Of a stretch of DNA of 41,475 nt, positions 15,346-25,348 are shown piece by piece; within the stretch, counting starts at the first letter, position 1, and every line of letters starts with the position of its first letter. The notes beneath the pieces are model-generated. The model was not told the DNA's origin. It ran no database searches and saw only the letters and a program-made list of their open reading frames with translations. Both the position numbers and the translations under genes were made by a program. Origin of the DNA: Deltaproteobacteria bacterium (lineage in GTDB: Bacteria; Desulfobacterota; Desulfobaccia; Desulfobaccales; 0-14-0-80-60-11); contig VGSJ01000019.1 of the NCBI GenBank assembly GCA_016875015.1, positions 1-41,475 on the forward strand. The letters are read 5' to 3'.

Positions 15346-16185
15346 ATGCGACAGATTGAGGCGGCGCAGGTCACCCAGGCCGTGAAAGCCGCGGCCATTG
15401 CCGCCAACTATGAGCCCGGGGCCGACCTTCTGGCCGCCCTGGCCCGGGGGGCTGAGACAGAAGAATCCCCCAGCGGCAAGGAAATCTTCCGGCAATTACT
15501 GGAAAACGCCCGCATCGCCAAAGAGGAGCGCATTCCCATGTGCCAGGACTGCGGTCTGGCCGTGGTCTTCGCCGAGGTGGGCCAGGACGTCCGCCTGGTG
15601 GGCGGGGATTTTGACCAGGCGATCAACGAAGGCATCCGCCAGGGATATGGCGAAGGTTTTCTGAGAAAATCCCTCTGCCATCCCCTGACCCGGGCCAATA
15701 CCGGGGACAACACGCCGGCAGTGATCCACACCGAGATTGTGCCGGGAGACCGGCTCAAACTCACGGTGGTTCCCAAGGGCGGGGGCAGCGAAAACATGAG
15801 CCGTCTCTATATGCTAAAACCCGCGGACGGCCTGGCCGGGATCAAAGAAAAGGTGGTGACCGCGGTGCAAGAAGCCGGCCCCAACCCCTGTCCGCCCATA
15901 ATCGTGGGGGTGGGCATCGGCGGAAACTTCGAGCGGGCCGCCTTGCTGGCCAAGAAGTCCTTGCTGCGGGAATTGGGCCAGGCCAACCCCGACCCGGAAG
16001 TGGCCGTCATCGAGCGGCAGCTCTTGGAGGAGGTCAACTGTCTGGGCATCGGACCCTCGGGGCTGGGGGGCAGGATCACCGCCATGGCGGTGCATGTCTT
16101 GATGCAGCCCTGCCACATCGCCTCGCTGCCGGTGGCTGTCAACATCCAATGTCACGCTTCCCGTCACCAGGAAGTGATTCTGTAA
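15346..16185 (+). CDS. Fumarate hydratase, alpha subunit (class I, 4Fe-4S)
   Basis: The N-terminal subunit of an oxygen-sensitive [4Fe-4S] hydratase that interconverts fumarate and L-malate in the TCA cycle. Cluster ligands include C66 in MCQDCG, with further conserved cysteines in SLCHPLTRANTGDNTPA, EEVNCLGIGPSG and near the end. The motif PKGGGSENMSRLYML is typical. A tartrate dehydratase alpha subunit would look similar, but fumarase is more likely in this setting. AAGGAGC precedes the ATG. The beta subunit follows after 98 bases, which contain a TTTTCGGTTTTCGG repeat. A two-subunit fumarase is common in anaerobes. Confidence 0.92.
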   Translation: MRQIEAAQVTQAVKAAAIAANYEPGADLLAALARGAETEESPSGKEIFRQLLENARIAKEERIPMCQDCGLAVVFAEVGQDVRLVGGDFDQAINEGIRQGYGEGFLRKSLCHPLTRANTGDNTPAVIHTEIVPGDRLKLTVVPKGGGSENMSRLYMLKPADGLAGIKEKVVTAVQEAGPNPCPPIIVGVGIGGNFERAALLAKKSLLRELGQANPDPEVAVIERQLLEEVNCLGIGPSGLGGRITAMAVHVLMQPCHIASLPVAVNIQCHASRHQEVIL

Positions 16186-16283
16186 GACGGTTTTCGGTTT
16201 TCGGTTAGAAGCAATAAAAATGTCAACAACTTAATGATTTGGCTGGTAATATTTGAATGAGAAACTGATTTAAAAGGTGAATC

Positions 16284-16850
16284 ATGGCCAAGACGGTGAA
16301 ACTGACCTCCCCCCTGACTGACCAGGACGTGTTGCAGCTCAACATCGGCGATACGGTGCTGGTCAGCGGGGTGATCTATACCGCCCGGGACGCGGCGCAC
16401 AAGCGTCTGGTGGATTTGCTGGCCAAGGGCGAGCCCTTGCCGATGGATTTAGCGGGACAGATCATGTATTACGTGGGCCCCAGCCCGGCGCGACCCGGCC
16501 GGGTCATCGGGGCCGCCGGCCCCACCACCAGCTACCGCATGGACTCCTATGCCCCCACCCTGATCAAGATGGGTTTGAAAGCGATGATCGGCAAAGGGAA
16601 GCGCGCGGTCGAGGTGATCGACGCCATGAAAGCTTATAAGGCCGTCTACCTGGGGGCCACCGGCGGCGCGGGGGCCCTCATCTCTCAGCGGATCAAAGCC
16701 GCCGAGGTAATCGCCTTTCCGGAGTTGGGGCCGGAAGCCGTCCATCGCCTGGAGGTGGAAGACTTTCCCGCCATTGTCATCAATGACTGTCAGGGCCGTG
16801 ATCTCTATGAGCAAGGGGTCAGGGAATACCGGCGCACCGCCGCTCGTTGA
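16284..16850 (+). CDS. Fumarate hydratase, beta subunit
   Basis: The C-terminal-type subunit that pairs with the alpha subunit to form the active hydratase. It begins VKLTSPLTDQDVLQLNIGDT, then VSGVIYTARDAAHKR, YYVGPSPARPGRVIGAAGPT and TTSYRMDSYAPTLI, all typical of the Fe-S hydro-lyase beta domain. GATGGAGALISQRI and VHRLEVEDFPAIVINDCQG close it. The length of 188 residues is normal. AAAAGGTGAATC precedes the ATG. It is read in the same direction as the alpha gene. Confidence 0.93.
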   Translation: MAKTVKLTSPLTDQDVLQLNIGDTVLVSGVIYTARDAAHKRLVDLLAKGEPLPMDLAGQIMYYVGPSPARPGRVIGAAGPTTSYRMDSYAPTLIKMGLKAMIGKGKRAVEVIDAMKAYKAVYLGATGGAGALISQRIKAAEVIAFPELGPEAVHRLEVEDFPAIVINDCQGRDLYEQGVREYRRTAAR

Positions 16851-16910
16851 GACCTGTGGCCCCCGGGGGTGAGCCGGGATTTTGGCTGGTCCCGGCCAGA
16901 GGAAGCTGAT

Positions 16911-18290
16911 ATGGATATCCCCATGGATCTGACCGAGGTTTCGGCCCGGGTTAAGGAAAAAAGAGGGATTTTCAAGGAGTATAACTTCGGTCCCCTGAAG
17001 GATGACGCCCTAAAGACTTTCTATGACCTGGCCCAGGAATACGAGACCATAGAAAACTTTTACCGGGTCACCGTGAGCGTCATCAAAGAGTTCTTTGATC
17101 TGGACTCGCGCCTTTACCTGGTGTGCTCCGAGGGCCGGCTGGACCTGGTCTGCGACAGTCTCCGGGGGATCTATCCCGACAAGACCGCCCCCCCCGCCCA
17201 TATCTCTCTGGCCAATAAGGCTTACTCCGATAATGGTTCGTTAATACTCCCTATCCGGGGTAATTTGCTCCTGGTCAACCAGCTGCCCTTCTACGCCAAA
17301 GACCAGGTCATCGGGATGCTGGAACTGTACCCGGGGGACCGGATCTCGGCCGCGGACCGCTTTTTCTTTGAGAAGTATGCCAATCGCCTGGGCTACAACC
17401 TGCACATCAAAATCGTCGCCCGGCAGAACATCCAGCATATCCGCTTTATCAATAGTCTGGTGGCCGATATCGAACACAATGTGATCATCCCCAATATCAG
17501 CCTCAGCCTCTACCTCCGGCATTTGCGGAACAAGATCAAGAATCTGAAAGAACTGGAGTGCGTCTGCACCATCAGAAGCGACCAGTGTCCAACGCAGCTG
17601 GATGCCAAGGAGGCCTTCCGGTGTCTGATCGACGATCTGGAGTTGGACTATAAGAACCTGGAGCAGCACTATAAAGGGGTCAGCCTTTTTATCGAGTCCC
17701 TGTTCCGGCTGTCCCACTTCCAGAAGGGCCAGTTCGTGCTGCGGCGGCGGACGACCCGGGTAACCAAGGAAATCATCGAGCCGCAGCTGAACCTCTTTAT
17801 CGACAAGCTCAGTGAGCGCCACATCGAGATCGATACGGGCGCCGGGGTCATGCCCGATGAAGACCTGCCCCTGTCGGTGGACAAAGGCCTGATGGCCCAG
17901 GTCTACGCCAACCTTTTTTCCAACGCGGTGAAATATGCCCGTCGCAACTATGAAGGGCGTAAGTACATGGCTTACGGCCGGGATCTGCTGCAAAACTATT
18001 TCGGGCCGGGCAAAGACGGGGTCAAGTTCAACGTCTTCACCACCGGGCCTCACCTCCCGCCGGAAGATGTGCCCCACATCTTCGACGAGGGCTACCGGGG
18101 CACCAACATTGATGGCGAAGTGGGGACCGGCCGGGGGCTCTTCTTTGTGCGCACCGTGGTGGAAACCCATGGGGGTGAGGTGGGCTACCAGGCCACCCCG
18201 GGGGGCAACAACTTCTACTTTGTGCTGCCTCTGGTGGTGACCACGGAAGGACCGCTGCCGGTTGACCTTAAGTCCACGCCGAAACCCTGA
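16911..18290 (+). CDS. Sensor histidine kinase, cytoplasmic
   Basis: A 459-residue signalling kinase with no membrane segment. Residues 1-165 form a probable GAF-like sensing domain. The dimerisation segment carries a possible phospho-acceptor, H189 in DIEHNVIIPN, in an unusual H-box. The ATPase domain has an N-box NLFSNAVKYA (334-343), HIFDEGYRGTN, the G-box GEVGTGRGLFFVRTVVETHG, and the closing GGNNFYFVLPL. No receiver domain or response regulator lies beside it. ATG 16911 is preferred because GAGGAAG lies 5 bases upstream; a GTG at 16869 is in frame. The next small gene starts 7 bases after its stop, so the two are probably co-transcribed. Confidence 0.85.
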   Translation: MDIPMDLTEVSARVKEKRGIFKEYNFGPLKDDALKTFYDLAQEYETIENFYRVTVSVIKEFFDLDSRLYLVCSEGRLDLVCDSLRGIYPDKTAPPAHISLANKAYSDNGSLILPIRGNLLLVNQLPFYAKDQVIGMLELYPGDRISAADRFFFEKYANRLGYNLHIKIVARQNIQHIRFINSLVADIEHNVIIPNISLSLYLRHLRNKIKNLKELECVCTIRSDQCPTQLDAKEAFRCLIDDLELDYKNLEQHYKGVSLFIESLFRLSHFQKGQFVLRRRTTRVTKEIIEPQLNLFIDKLSERHIEIDTGAGVMPDEDLPLSVDKGLMAQVYANLFSNAVKYARRNYEGRKYMAYGRDLLQNYFGPGKDGVKFNVFTTGPHLPPEDVPHIFDEGYRGTNIDGEVGTGRGLFFVRTVVETHGGEVGYQATPGGNNFYFVLPLVVTTEGPLPVDLKSTPKP

Positions 18291-18297
18291 GGATAGC

Positions 18298-18498
18298 ATG
18301 ACCGTTCGCTATCTGGCCGAAGAACTCTACCGCTGGACCCGCAAGGTGGAGGACCTGGAAAAGACCCTGTCTGCCTTGGAGCTGGGCAGCGCCCTGGAGG
18401 AGCGGGACCGCTTGGCGGCGGAGCTCCGCCAGGCCAAACACCAACAGGCCCATTTCCGGGCCGTCCTCACGTCCAAAAAGGACCGGACCTGGATATAA
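18298..18498 (+). CDS. Small coiled-coil protein, 66 aa
   Basis: A 66-residue protein made almost entirely of charged heptads (VEDLEKTLSALELGSALEE through LAAELRQAKHQQAHFRAVL), so a coiled coil is likely. Similar small proteins starting RYLAEEL occur in related genomes without an assigned role. ATG 18298 is chosen over an in-frame start 36 bases earlier, because TGAGGAT (overlapping the kinase stop codon) gives it a ribosome-binding site. It is apparently translated with the histidine kinase, so a role in that kinase's signalling is possible but unproven. Confidence 0.65.
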   Translation: MTVRYLAEELYRWTRKVEDLEKTLSALELGSALEERDRLAAELRQAKHQQAHFRAVLTSKKDRTWI

Positions 18499-18510
18499 TT
18501 TTTTATTTAC

Positions 18511-18538
18511 TTGACATTCAGTAATTTTCTTGTAAAAT
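18511..18538 (+). promoter_or_regulatory. Promoter of the cold-shock gene
   Basis: A perfect -35 box TTGACA (18511-18516), a 16-base spacer and a -10 box TAAAAT (18533-18538). Transcription should start near 18545, giving a 5' leader of about 150 bases. Confidence 0.88.
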
Positions 18539-18547
18539 GAATGAAGT

Positions 18548-18650
18548 TTAGCATGTCAGACTGAAAGCAGGGCCGCAAGTCCTGGACAAGAATCGGACGG
18601 GGATGCTAGTTCCCGCCGATTTTTTTTTGCCTGACTGCTGTGCGGCCTGC
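18548..18650 (+). promoter_or_regulatory. Structured leader / candidate attenuator of csp
   Basis: The leader contains a terminator hairpin (18591-18620). Two long-range pairings also exist. TTAGCAT (18548-18554) is complementary to ATGCTAG (18603-18609) in the terminator loop, with one G-T pair. GCAGGGCCGCA (18567-18577) is complementary to TGCGGCCTGC (18641-18650) downstream of the terminator, with one bulged G. I cannot match it to the c-di-GMP-I, fluoride, ZTP or preQ1 consensus. It could be a riboswitch-like or temperature-sensing leader, or a terminated small RNA. Confidence 0.55.
18591..18628 (+). terminator. Intrinsic terminator inside the csp leader
   Basis: AATCGG pairs with CCGATT, and CGGGGA with TTCCCG (one G-T pair, one bulged A), around loop TGCTAG; about nine Ts follow (18620-18628). 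It lies about 70 bases before the csp start codon, in the position expected for an attenuator. Confidence 0.88.
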
Positions 18651-18696
18651 TTTTTTGGCGGGAATATCATGAGCAGTATCTGTAGGAGGTTTCACC

Positions 18697-18900
18697 ATGA
18701 AGGAAACTGGTACGGTAAAGTGGTTCAACGACTCCAAGGGCTTTGGCTTCATCACCCGGGAAACCGGTCCGGATGTGTTTGTGCATCACAGCGCCATCCA
18801 GGGCGAAGGCTTTCGCTCTCTGGCCGAAGAACAGACGGTGGAGTTTGAAGTGGTCCAGGGTCCCAAAGGTCCCCAGGCCCAAAACGTGTTCAAACTTTAG
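18697..18900 (+). CDS. Cold-shock protein, CspA family
   Basis: A 67-residue single cold-shock domain that binds single-stranded RNA or DNA and acts as an RNA chaperone. RNP1 is KGFGFI (residues 14-19) and RNP2 is VFVHHSAI (27-34). [15 protein letters not shown] at the start and QAQNVFKL at the end are typical. TAGGAGG is an excellent ribosome-binding site 6 bases upstream. A long leader with its own terminator precedes it, so expression is probably controlled after initiation. The RRM protein gene follows in the same direction 96 bases on. Confidence 0.97.
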   Translation: MKETGTVKWFNDSKGFGFITRETGPDVFVHHSAIQGEGFRSLAEEQTVEFEVVQGPKGPQAQNVFKL

Positions 18901-18919
18901 ACCCTAAAGTTTGATGATC

Positions 18920-18952
18920 AGAACTCCGGCGGTCTTGGGACCTCGGAGTTCT
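18920..18952 (+). terminator. Hairpin after csp
   Basis: Perfect 9-bp arms AGAACTCCG (18920-18928) and CGGAGTTCT (18944-18952). The following sequence GTCACTTTG is not a strong T-run, so it may be a weak terminator or an mRNA-stabilising hairpin. Confidence 0.55.
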
Positions 18953-18996
18953 GTCACTTTGTGCCTTAGCAAGGGCAAGACTGACAAGGAGAACGC

Positions 18997-19287
18997 ATGA
19001 GTATGAAATTATACGTGGGCAACCTGTCCCACCAGATGACTGAAGAACAGCTGAACACGCTGTTTTCCGAAGCCGGCTACGTGGCCTCGGCCAAAATCAT
19101 TAATGACCGGCAAACGGGTCAGCCCCGGGGCTTCGGTTTTGTGGAGATGGAAACCAAGTTGGAAGGCCAGAAGGCCATTTCCATGCTCAACGGGCGGAGT
19201 GTAGACGGACGCCCCCTGGCGGTCAACGAAGCCAAACCCCAGCAAAAAGGGTCCTTTGGAGGCGGCGGCCGCGGCGGTTACCGCTAG
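18997..19287 (+). CDS. RRM RNA-binding protein
   Basis: A 96-residue protein with one RNA-recognition motif: RNP2 KLYVGNL (residues 4-10) and RNP1 RGFGFVEM (44-51), then a short glycine-rich tail (GSFGGGGRGGYR). Such bacterial RRM proteins resemble eukaryotic glycine-rich RNA-binding proteins, are often linked to cold adaptation, and presumably act on RNA folding. The position right after a csp gene fits this. AAGGAG lies 6 bases before the ATG. A strong terminator follows 20 bases after the stop. Confidence 0.96.
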   Translation: MSMKLYVGNLSHQMTEEQLNTLFSEAGYVASAKIINDRQTGQPRGFGFVEMETKLEGQKAISMLNGRSVDGRPLAVNEAKPQQKGSFGGGGRGGYR

Positions 19288-19306
19288 AACCGGGGATCAG
19301 ACAATC

Positions 19307-19333
19307 GGCGGCTGGAGAGGCCGCCTTTCTTTT
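19307..19333 (+). terminator. Intrinsic terminator after the RRM gene
   Basis: GGCGGC (19307-19312) pairs with GCCGCC (19320-19325) around a 7-base loop, followed by TTTCTTTT. Confidence 0.92.
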
Positions 19334-19388
19334 GAAAAACCTCACTCAGTCCGGATAGTTCACCTCGACCGGCGCCAAGGATTTTCCC

Positions 19389-20942
19389 ATGCTGGTTTTC
19401 ATGGCTTACGTCAGGGACCAAAACTTTTGCCGGATCCTCCCCAAGGAACTGAATCGCGCCTCGTCTGACCCTGAACGCTTCAAAGTGATGGCGTTTCCTC
19501 CCCTGGGGATCCAGACTCTGGCGCCGGTCCTGCGCCAACATGGACACCGGGTGCGGCTGTTTGACACCTGTCACCCGCAGATGCAGGCGGAGCACATCGC
19601 CCAGGCGGCAGCAACCGAGCCGCCCGGTGTCATCGCGCTCTCCTGCCTCTCGACGACCACCTATCCCGCGGTCAAGGATCTGGCCCGGCGGCTGAAATTG
19701 GCCGCGCCGAAAATCCCCATCATCGTGGGCGGCGCCTTTGCCACCATGAATTCGGACCGCGTCCTCGAGGACTGCCCTGACCTCGACTGCGTGGGGGTCG
19801 GGGAGGGCGAAGAGCTTCTGCCGGACTACTTGCACAACCTTGATGACCCGGGCTCAGTCGCCGGCCTGGTCTGGCGCAACGCCGGCGGGATCGTCCGGAA
19901 CCCCTCCCGTCCACTCATACAGGACCTGAATCAGTTTCCTTATCCCGACCGGACCAGCCTCCCCATTGATTACATCGAGTCATTGCCCCTGGATGTCCCG
20001 GCGGTCCTCTCCCTGGATAAATTCTGTACCATGCAGACTTCGCGAGGCTGCCCCTATTCCTGCATCTACTGCGATATTCCCTCCCTGTCGCAAGGCAAAT
20101 GGCGCTACCGTTCTGCGGAGCATGTCTTGGGCGAAATGCAGCAGCTGAACGATCTGGGCTATCGCTCGATTTACCTTACCGACGATCACTTTCTCCTTAA
20201 CCGCAAGCGTATCAGCGAGGTTTGCCGCGGCATCATTGAACGCCGGCTGAAGTTCCGCTGGGGCTGCGAAGGTCGGGTTGATGCGGTCGCGGTTGATCAG
20301 TTGCCGATTATGAAACAGGCCAACTGCAATTTTCTGGCGTTTGGGGTGGAGGCGGGCACTCAAAAGGTCCTGGACCGGCTTCACAAGCATCAGACCCTAA
20401 AACAGGTTGAGCACGCCGTCAGTGAGGCGAAGCGGCAGGGCATCGAACGGGTGCACGGATTTTTTGTCATCGGCTCGCCCGGCGAGACCAAAAAGGATGT
20501 CATGGCCAGTTTCCGCTTTGCCGCCCGCCTGAAGCTGGACACCTTCGGTTTCAATCGCTTGTGCGTCTACCGGGGCACCCCCTTATGGCAGGAGTACATC
20601 GACCGCGGGATCATTGACGACGAGAGCGATTGGGACAAATGGTTCAAGTGCTCGGACATCGACCCCACCGCCCTGTCCAGTGCGGCGGTGAACCAGGTGC
20701 GCATGCAAGGCTACGCCAGGCTTTTTGCCCGCCGCATTTTCCAGCGTCCCTTCAGCGCCTATAAGCTGCTGCGCACCTTTGGCCGCCACATGAAGACCTC
20801 CGATATCCTCAAATTGCTCTACAGCCCTTTCAGACGGCGAAGCTTGAGCCGGAAGCCCGAACTCCCGGCCAGGATGCTTGAGCCGGGACTCAAAGAACCC
20901 GGCCCGGGCACAGAGGGTTTTGCCCATGCTGGTCTGGGCTGA
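19389..20942 (+). CDS. B12-binding-type radical SAM protein
   Basis: A 517-residue protein of the group that fuses a cobalamin-binding-like N-terminal domain (about 20-150, GHRVRLFDT, IPIIVGGAFAT, VGVGEGEELLPD) to a radical SAM core. The 4Fe-4S ligands are C221, C225 and C228 in RGCPYSCIYC. Typical downstream strands include YLTDDHFLLN, FLAFGVEAGTQKVLDRLHK and GFFVIGSPGETKKD. The classic B12-lower-ligand motif DxHxxG is not evident, so cobalamin binding is uncertain. Relatives modify lipids, antibiotics or RNA; the substrate cannot be told here. No Shine-Dalgarno stands out. The C-terminal 50 residues are proline-rich and probably flexible. Confidence 0.85.
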   Translation: MLVFMAYVRDQNFCRILPKELNRASSDPERFKVMAFPPLGIQTLAPVLRQHGHRVRLFDTCHPQMQAEHIAQAAATEPPGVIALSCLSTTTYPAVKDLARRLKLAAPKIPIIVGGAFATMNSDRVLEDCPDLDCVGVGEGEELLPDYLHNLDDPGSVAGLVWRNAGGIVRNPSRPLIQDLNQFPYPDRTSLPIDYIESLPLDVPAVLSLDKFCTMQTSRGCPYSCIYCDIPSLSQGKWRYRSAEHVLGEMQQLNDLGYRSIYLTDDHFLLNRKRISEVCRGIIERRLKFRWGCEGRVDAVAVDQLPIMKQANCNFLAFGVEAGTQKVLDRLHKHQTLKQVEHAVSEAKRQGIERVHGFFVIGSPGETKKDVMASFRFAARLKLDTFGFNRLCVYRGTPLWQEYIDRGIIDDESDWDKWFKCSDIDPTALSSAAVNQVRMQGYARLFARRIFQRPFSAYKLLRTFGRHMKTSDILKLLYSPFRRRSLSRKPELPARMLEPGLKEPGPGTEGFAHAGLG

Positions 20943-21003
20943 AAGCTGACCGCGCATTGATGGTTGCATCCAACCCCCCCGAAATCACCGGGAGGTATTC
21001 TCT

Positions 21004-21288
21004 GTGAGCACCGTGCGCCAGGCCATGAAAGAACTTCTGGCGGAGCAGCCGCGCTCCAGCCTCGAGTTGTCGCAACTGCTGTCGCAGTCGGAAAAAGAGG
21101 TGCTGGACCACCTGTCCCACCTCGCCCGGGCCCCCGGGCCCGGGAGGCGTTTTCACCTCATCCCGGCGGTGTGCAAAACCTGCGGCTTTGTTTTTCGAAA
21201 ACGGGACCGCCTCACCCGCCCCAGCCGCTGCCCCCTCTGCCAACACGAATCCATCAGCCGCCCGCGCTTCGCCTTGGTGGAAAAGTAA
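21004..21288 (+). CDS. HTH and zinc-ribbon putative regulator
   Basis: A 94-residue protein with an N-terminal winged-helix-like domain (VRQAMKELLAEQPRSSLELSQ, then EKEVLDHLSHLAR) and a C-terminal zinc ribbon: CKTCGF, then CPLCQH after about 19 residues. The arrangement matches the small predicted transcriptional regulators with fused HTH and Zn-ribbon (COG3357). The target is unknown. The start is GTG 21004, with GGGAGG about 8 bases upstream. It is followed by a hairpin and then by the convergent glmS gene. Confidence 0.82.
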   Translation: MSTVRQAMKELLAEQPRSSLELSQLLSQSEKEVLDHLSHLARAPGPGRRFHLIPAVCKTCGFVFRKRDRLTRPSRCPLCQHESISRPRFALVEK

Positions 21289-21308
21289 CTTCTTGGCGTT
21301 CTTGGCGC

Positions 21309-21336
21309 CTTGGCGTGAGAAATACCTCTCGCCAAG
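21309..21336. terminator. Convergent hairpin, CTTGGCG repeat type
   Basis: CTTGGCG(T)GAGA and TCTCGCCAAG pair around AATACC, within a 65-base gap between convergent genes. The surrounding CTTGGCGTTCTTGGCGCC is a low-complexity repeat. The position suits a terminator, though neither side has a true T-run. Confidence 0.5.
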
Positions 21337-21353
21337 ACGCAAAGCCGCCAAGA

Positions 21354-23183
<1,830 letters not shown>

Positions 23184-23219
23184 AGTCGCCTCTTTTAGCT
23201 GTTAGCTTTTCCTCTCGCT

Positions 23220-23269
23220 CCCAAGCTCCTGCTTGGGAACGCACTTATTGGCCCAAGCTCTGTTTGGGC
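23220..23269. repeat. Two CCCAAGC...GGG hairpins
   Basis: CCCAAGCTCCTGCTTGGG (23220-23237) and GCCCAAGCTCTGTTTGGGC (23251-23269) are related palindromes in the glmU-glmS gap. They may form a small REP pair; their effect on glmS translation or termination is unknown. Confidence 0.6.
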
Positions 23270-23323
23270 GCCTCATGAGGTGAAAGCAGAATGATCGCAA
23301 CCTAAAAAGCTGCCCGCCACTCT

Positions 23324-24721
23324 TTACTCTTCTTTCTTTTTACCGACCACCCGGCGCTCCAGGTTCACCTGACGACCCCGGGCGATGGCCAACTTGCCCG
23401 GGGGCACGTCTTCGGTGATGGTGGACCCGGCGCCGACGTAGGCCCCGGCGCCCACGGTCACCGGCGCCACCAAAGCGGTGTTGCTGCCGATGAAGACGCC
23501 CTCGCCGATGATGGTGGGGTGTTTCTTCTCGCCGTCGTAGTTGCAGGTGATGGTCCCGGCCCCCACGTTGGTCCCGGCCCCGATGTCCGCATCTCCCAGG
23601 TAGGTGAGATGGCCGGCCTTAACGCCTTCGTGGAGGACCGATTTTTTCACTTCCACGAAATTGCCCACGTGCACCCCTTGGCGAAGGTCGCTCAAGGGCC
23701 GCAGATGCGCCCAGGGGCCGACATCCACCCCGGACCCGACCCGGCTCTGGGTGATGACGCAGCCCATCTTGACATAAACGTCGTGATCCAGGATGGAATC
23801 GGCAATCTTGACCGACGCCTCGATGCGGCAATTTTCGCCGATGACGGTCTTGCCCTGGAGATAGACGTTGGGATAAATAACCGTGTCTTTGCCGATGGTG
23901 ACGAAAGACTCGATATAAGTGGCCTCCGGGTCCATGAGGGTGACCCCTTGGTCCATATGCCGGGCATTGATCCGGCGCTTGACGGTGCGGGTGGCCCCGG
24001 CCAGCTCGGCCCGGCTGTTGATCCCCAAGAGCGCCTCCCAGTCCGGGTCCACCAGGGCTTCCACCCCCCTGCCCTGCTGCCGGGCAATGTGGATCAGGTC
24101 GGTGAGATAGATTTCCCCGGTGACCGGGCTTTTCGGTATTTTCGTAAGGCCATCAGCCAGAAACGCGGCGTCAAAACAATAAGCCCCGGTGTTGATCTCC
24201 CGGATGGCCAGGAGGTCGGGCCGGTCTTGGGAATCTTTGGCCTGGACCACCGCGGCCACCCTACCCTGCTCATCCCGCACCACCCGGCCATAATGTGCCC
24301 CGTCCGGCAGTTCGATGGTCTGGACGGTGACCGCGGCCCCGGTCGTTTTGTGCAGTTGCCGCAGCGCCGCGATACTCTCCCCGGAAATCAGCGGCGCATC
24401 GCCGCACAGGACCATGACGGTCCCGGACAAGGCCGGCACCGCCGGCATAGCCACCTGGACCGCGTGCCCGGTCCCCAGCTGCGGCTCCTGGATGACGAAG
24501 CGCACCCCATACTCATTCAAGGCTTCCTTGACCGCCTCGGCCTGGTGGCCTACCACCACCACGATATCGGTGACGCCCACCTCCTTCAAGGTATCCAACA
24601 GGTAGGCGATCATGGGCCGACCCAGGATTTCATGCAGCACCTTGGGCTGGCTCGACTTCATCCGGGTCCCCTGGCCCGCGGCCAGGATGACGGCGGTGAT
24701 GTTATTGGTTAGCATATCCAT
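23324..24721 (-). CDS. glmU: Bifunctional GlcN-1-P acetyltransferase / UTP transferase
   Basis: It acetylates glucosamine-1-phosphate and then couples it to UTP, yielding UDP-GlcNAc. The N-terminal nucleotidyltransferase domain has the signature LAAGQGTRMKSSQPKVLHEI and the sites VLCGDAPLI and TGEIYLTD. The C-terminal left-handed beta-helix carries hexapeptide repeats (for example GENCRIEASVKIADSIL), HLTYLGDADIGAGTNVGAGT and CNYDG. The length of 465 residues is normal. Start codons at 24721 and 24715 are both possible. glmS follows after 140 bases on the same strand. The accessory island begins just upstream. Confidence 0.98.
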   Translation of the reverse strand: MDMLTNNITAVILAAGQGTRMKSSQPKVLHEILGRPMIAYLLDTLKEVGVTDIVVVVGHQAEAVKEALNEYGVRFVIQEPQLGTGHAVQVAMPAVPALSGTVMVLCGDAPLISGESIAALRQLHKTTGAAVTVQTIELPDGAHYGRVVRDEQGRVAAVVQAKDSQDRPDLLAIREINTGAYCFDAAFLADGLTKIPKSPVTGEIYLTDLIHIARQQGRGVEALVDPDWEALLGINSRAELAGATRTVKRRINARHMDQGVTLMDPEATYIESFVTIGKDTVIYPNVYLQGKTVIGENCRIEASVKIADSILDHDVYVKMGCVITQSRVGSGVDVGPWAHLRPLSDLRQGVHVGNFVEVKKSVLHEGVKAGHLTYLGDADIGAGTNVGAGTITCNYDGEKKHPTIIGEGVFIGSNTALVAPVTVGAGAYVGAGSTITEDVPPGKLAIARGRQVNLERRVVGKKKEE

Positions 24722-24763
24722 TCCTTATACTGCTGCACTCTTTATGCCATATTTTATCGGTAC

Positions 24764-24779
24764 GTGCGTCTTGCGCACC
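24764..24779. repeat. REP-like hairpin at island edge
   Basis: GTGCGTCTTGCGCACC is a short inverted repeat resembling one arm of the GTGCGTTTCACGCACC REP family found at 25349, 25941 and 11869. It marks the glmU side of the accessory stretch. Confidence 0.5.
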
Positions 24780-24856
24780 AATATTACTCCCCAGATAATT
24801 ACGTCAGCATGTTCTCAAACAATCGGTGCCGCAGGCGGCAGCTTTATCTGATAGCA

Positions 24857-25315
24857 CTATGGCACTTGGAATAAACTTTTAATTTCTGAGCTATCTTTGT
24901 TGAAAGAAAAATTAGGAGTACGAATCTCACCCGGCCATATCCAAGGCATCAATATTTTGTCTAATGGCCAGACAAAAACATCGTCGGCGTTATCAATTGA
25001 AGACTCAAACCACTTAATCCGCTCGGAACGCACAAAAATAAGAACTTTAAAAGACCATCCCGACCCACAAATACTGAGCTTTGTAAGATGTTTGCGTAGA
25101 ATTGAAAGCCACTGCTTCTCACGATCGCGCACCTTTTCTGCGAGGCGCTTGAGATTATAACCGGTAGAAACTTCAACTACAAAGCACTCCTTTGATGCTG
25201 GCCTTATTGCTATAAAATCAGGGCAACTCCAGGTCCATCCGATAGGATACTGAGGAGATACGAACGTATTGCAGTTTGCTACTAAGAATCCCATTACCGC
25301 AGCTTCATAATCCAT
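24857..25315 (-). CDS. Orphan with degenerate nuclease-like motif, 152 aa
   Basis: I cannot name this protein. Its segment PDFIAIRPASKECFVVEVS places D33 fifteen residues before E48-x-S50, the spacing of a PD-(D/E)XK nuclease core but with serine in place of the usual lysine. The same D-to-E distance occurs in the orphan at 34457, where lysine is present. A helix (YNLKRLAEKVRDREKQWLSI) follows, as in that fold. No membrane segment is visible. GAGG lies about 6 bases before the ATG. The gene is AT-rich relative to glmU and sits at the edge of an island with REP elements, so it was probably acquired. Catalytic activity is doubtful. Confidence 0.5.
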   Translation of the reverse strand: MDYEAAVMGFLVANCNTFVSPQYPIGWTWSCPDFIAIRPASKECFVVEVSTGYNLKRLAEKVRDREKQWLSILRKHLTKLSICGSGWSFKVLIFVRSERIKWFESSIDNADDVFVWPLDKILMPWIWPGEIRTPNFSFNKDSSEIKSLFQVP

Positions 25316-25348
25316 TGCTTACCTCAACTGTTTCCGAGTCCGTAGTCC

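Noticed and set aside
18548-18626. c-di-GMP-I (GEMM) riboswitch before csp
   Set aside because: GAAAGCAGGG and CCGCAAG look superficially similar, and such riboswitches do occur before csp genes in related bacteria as I recall, but the paired helices around the GAAA loop and the GCAAACC core are missing.
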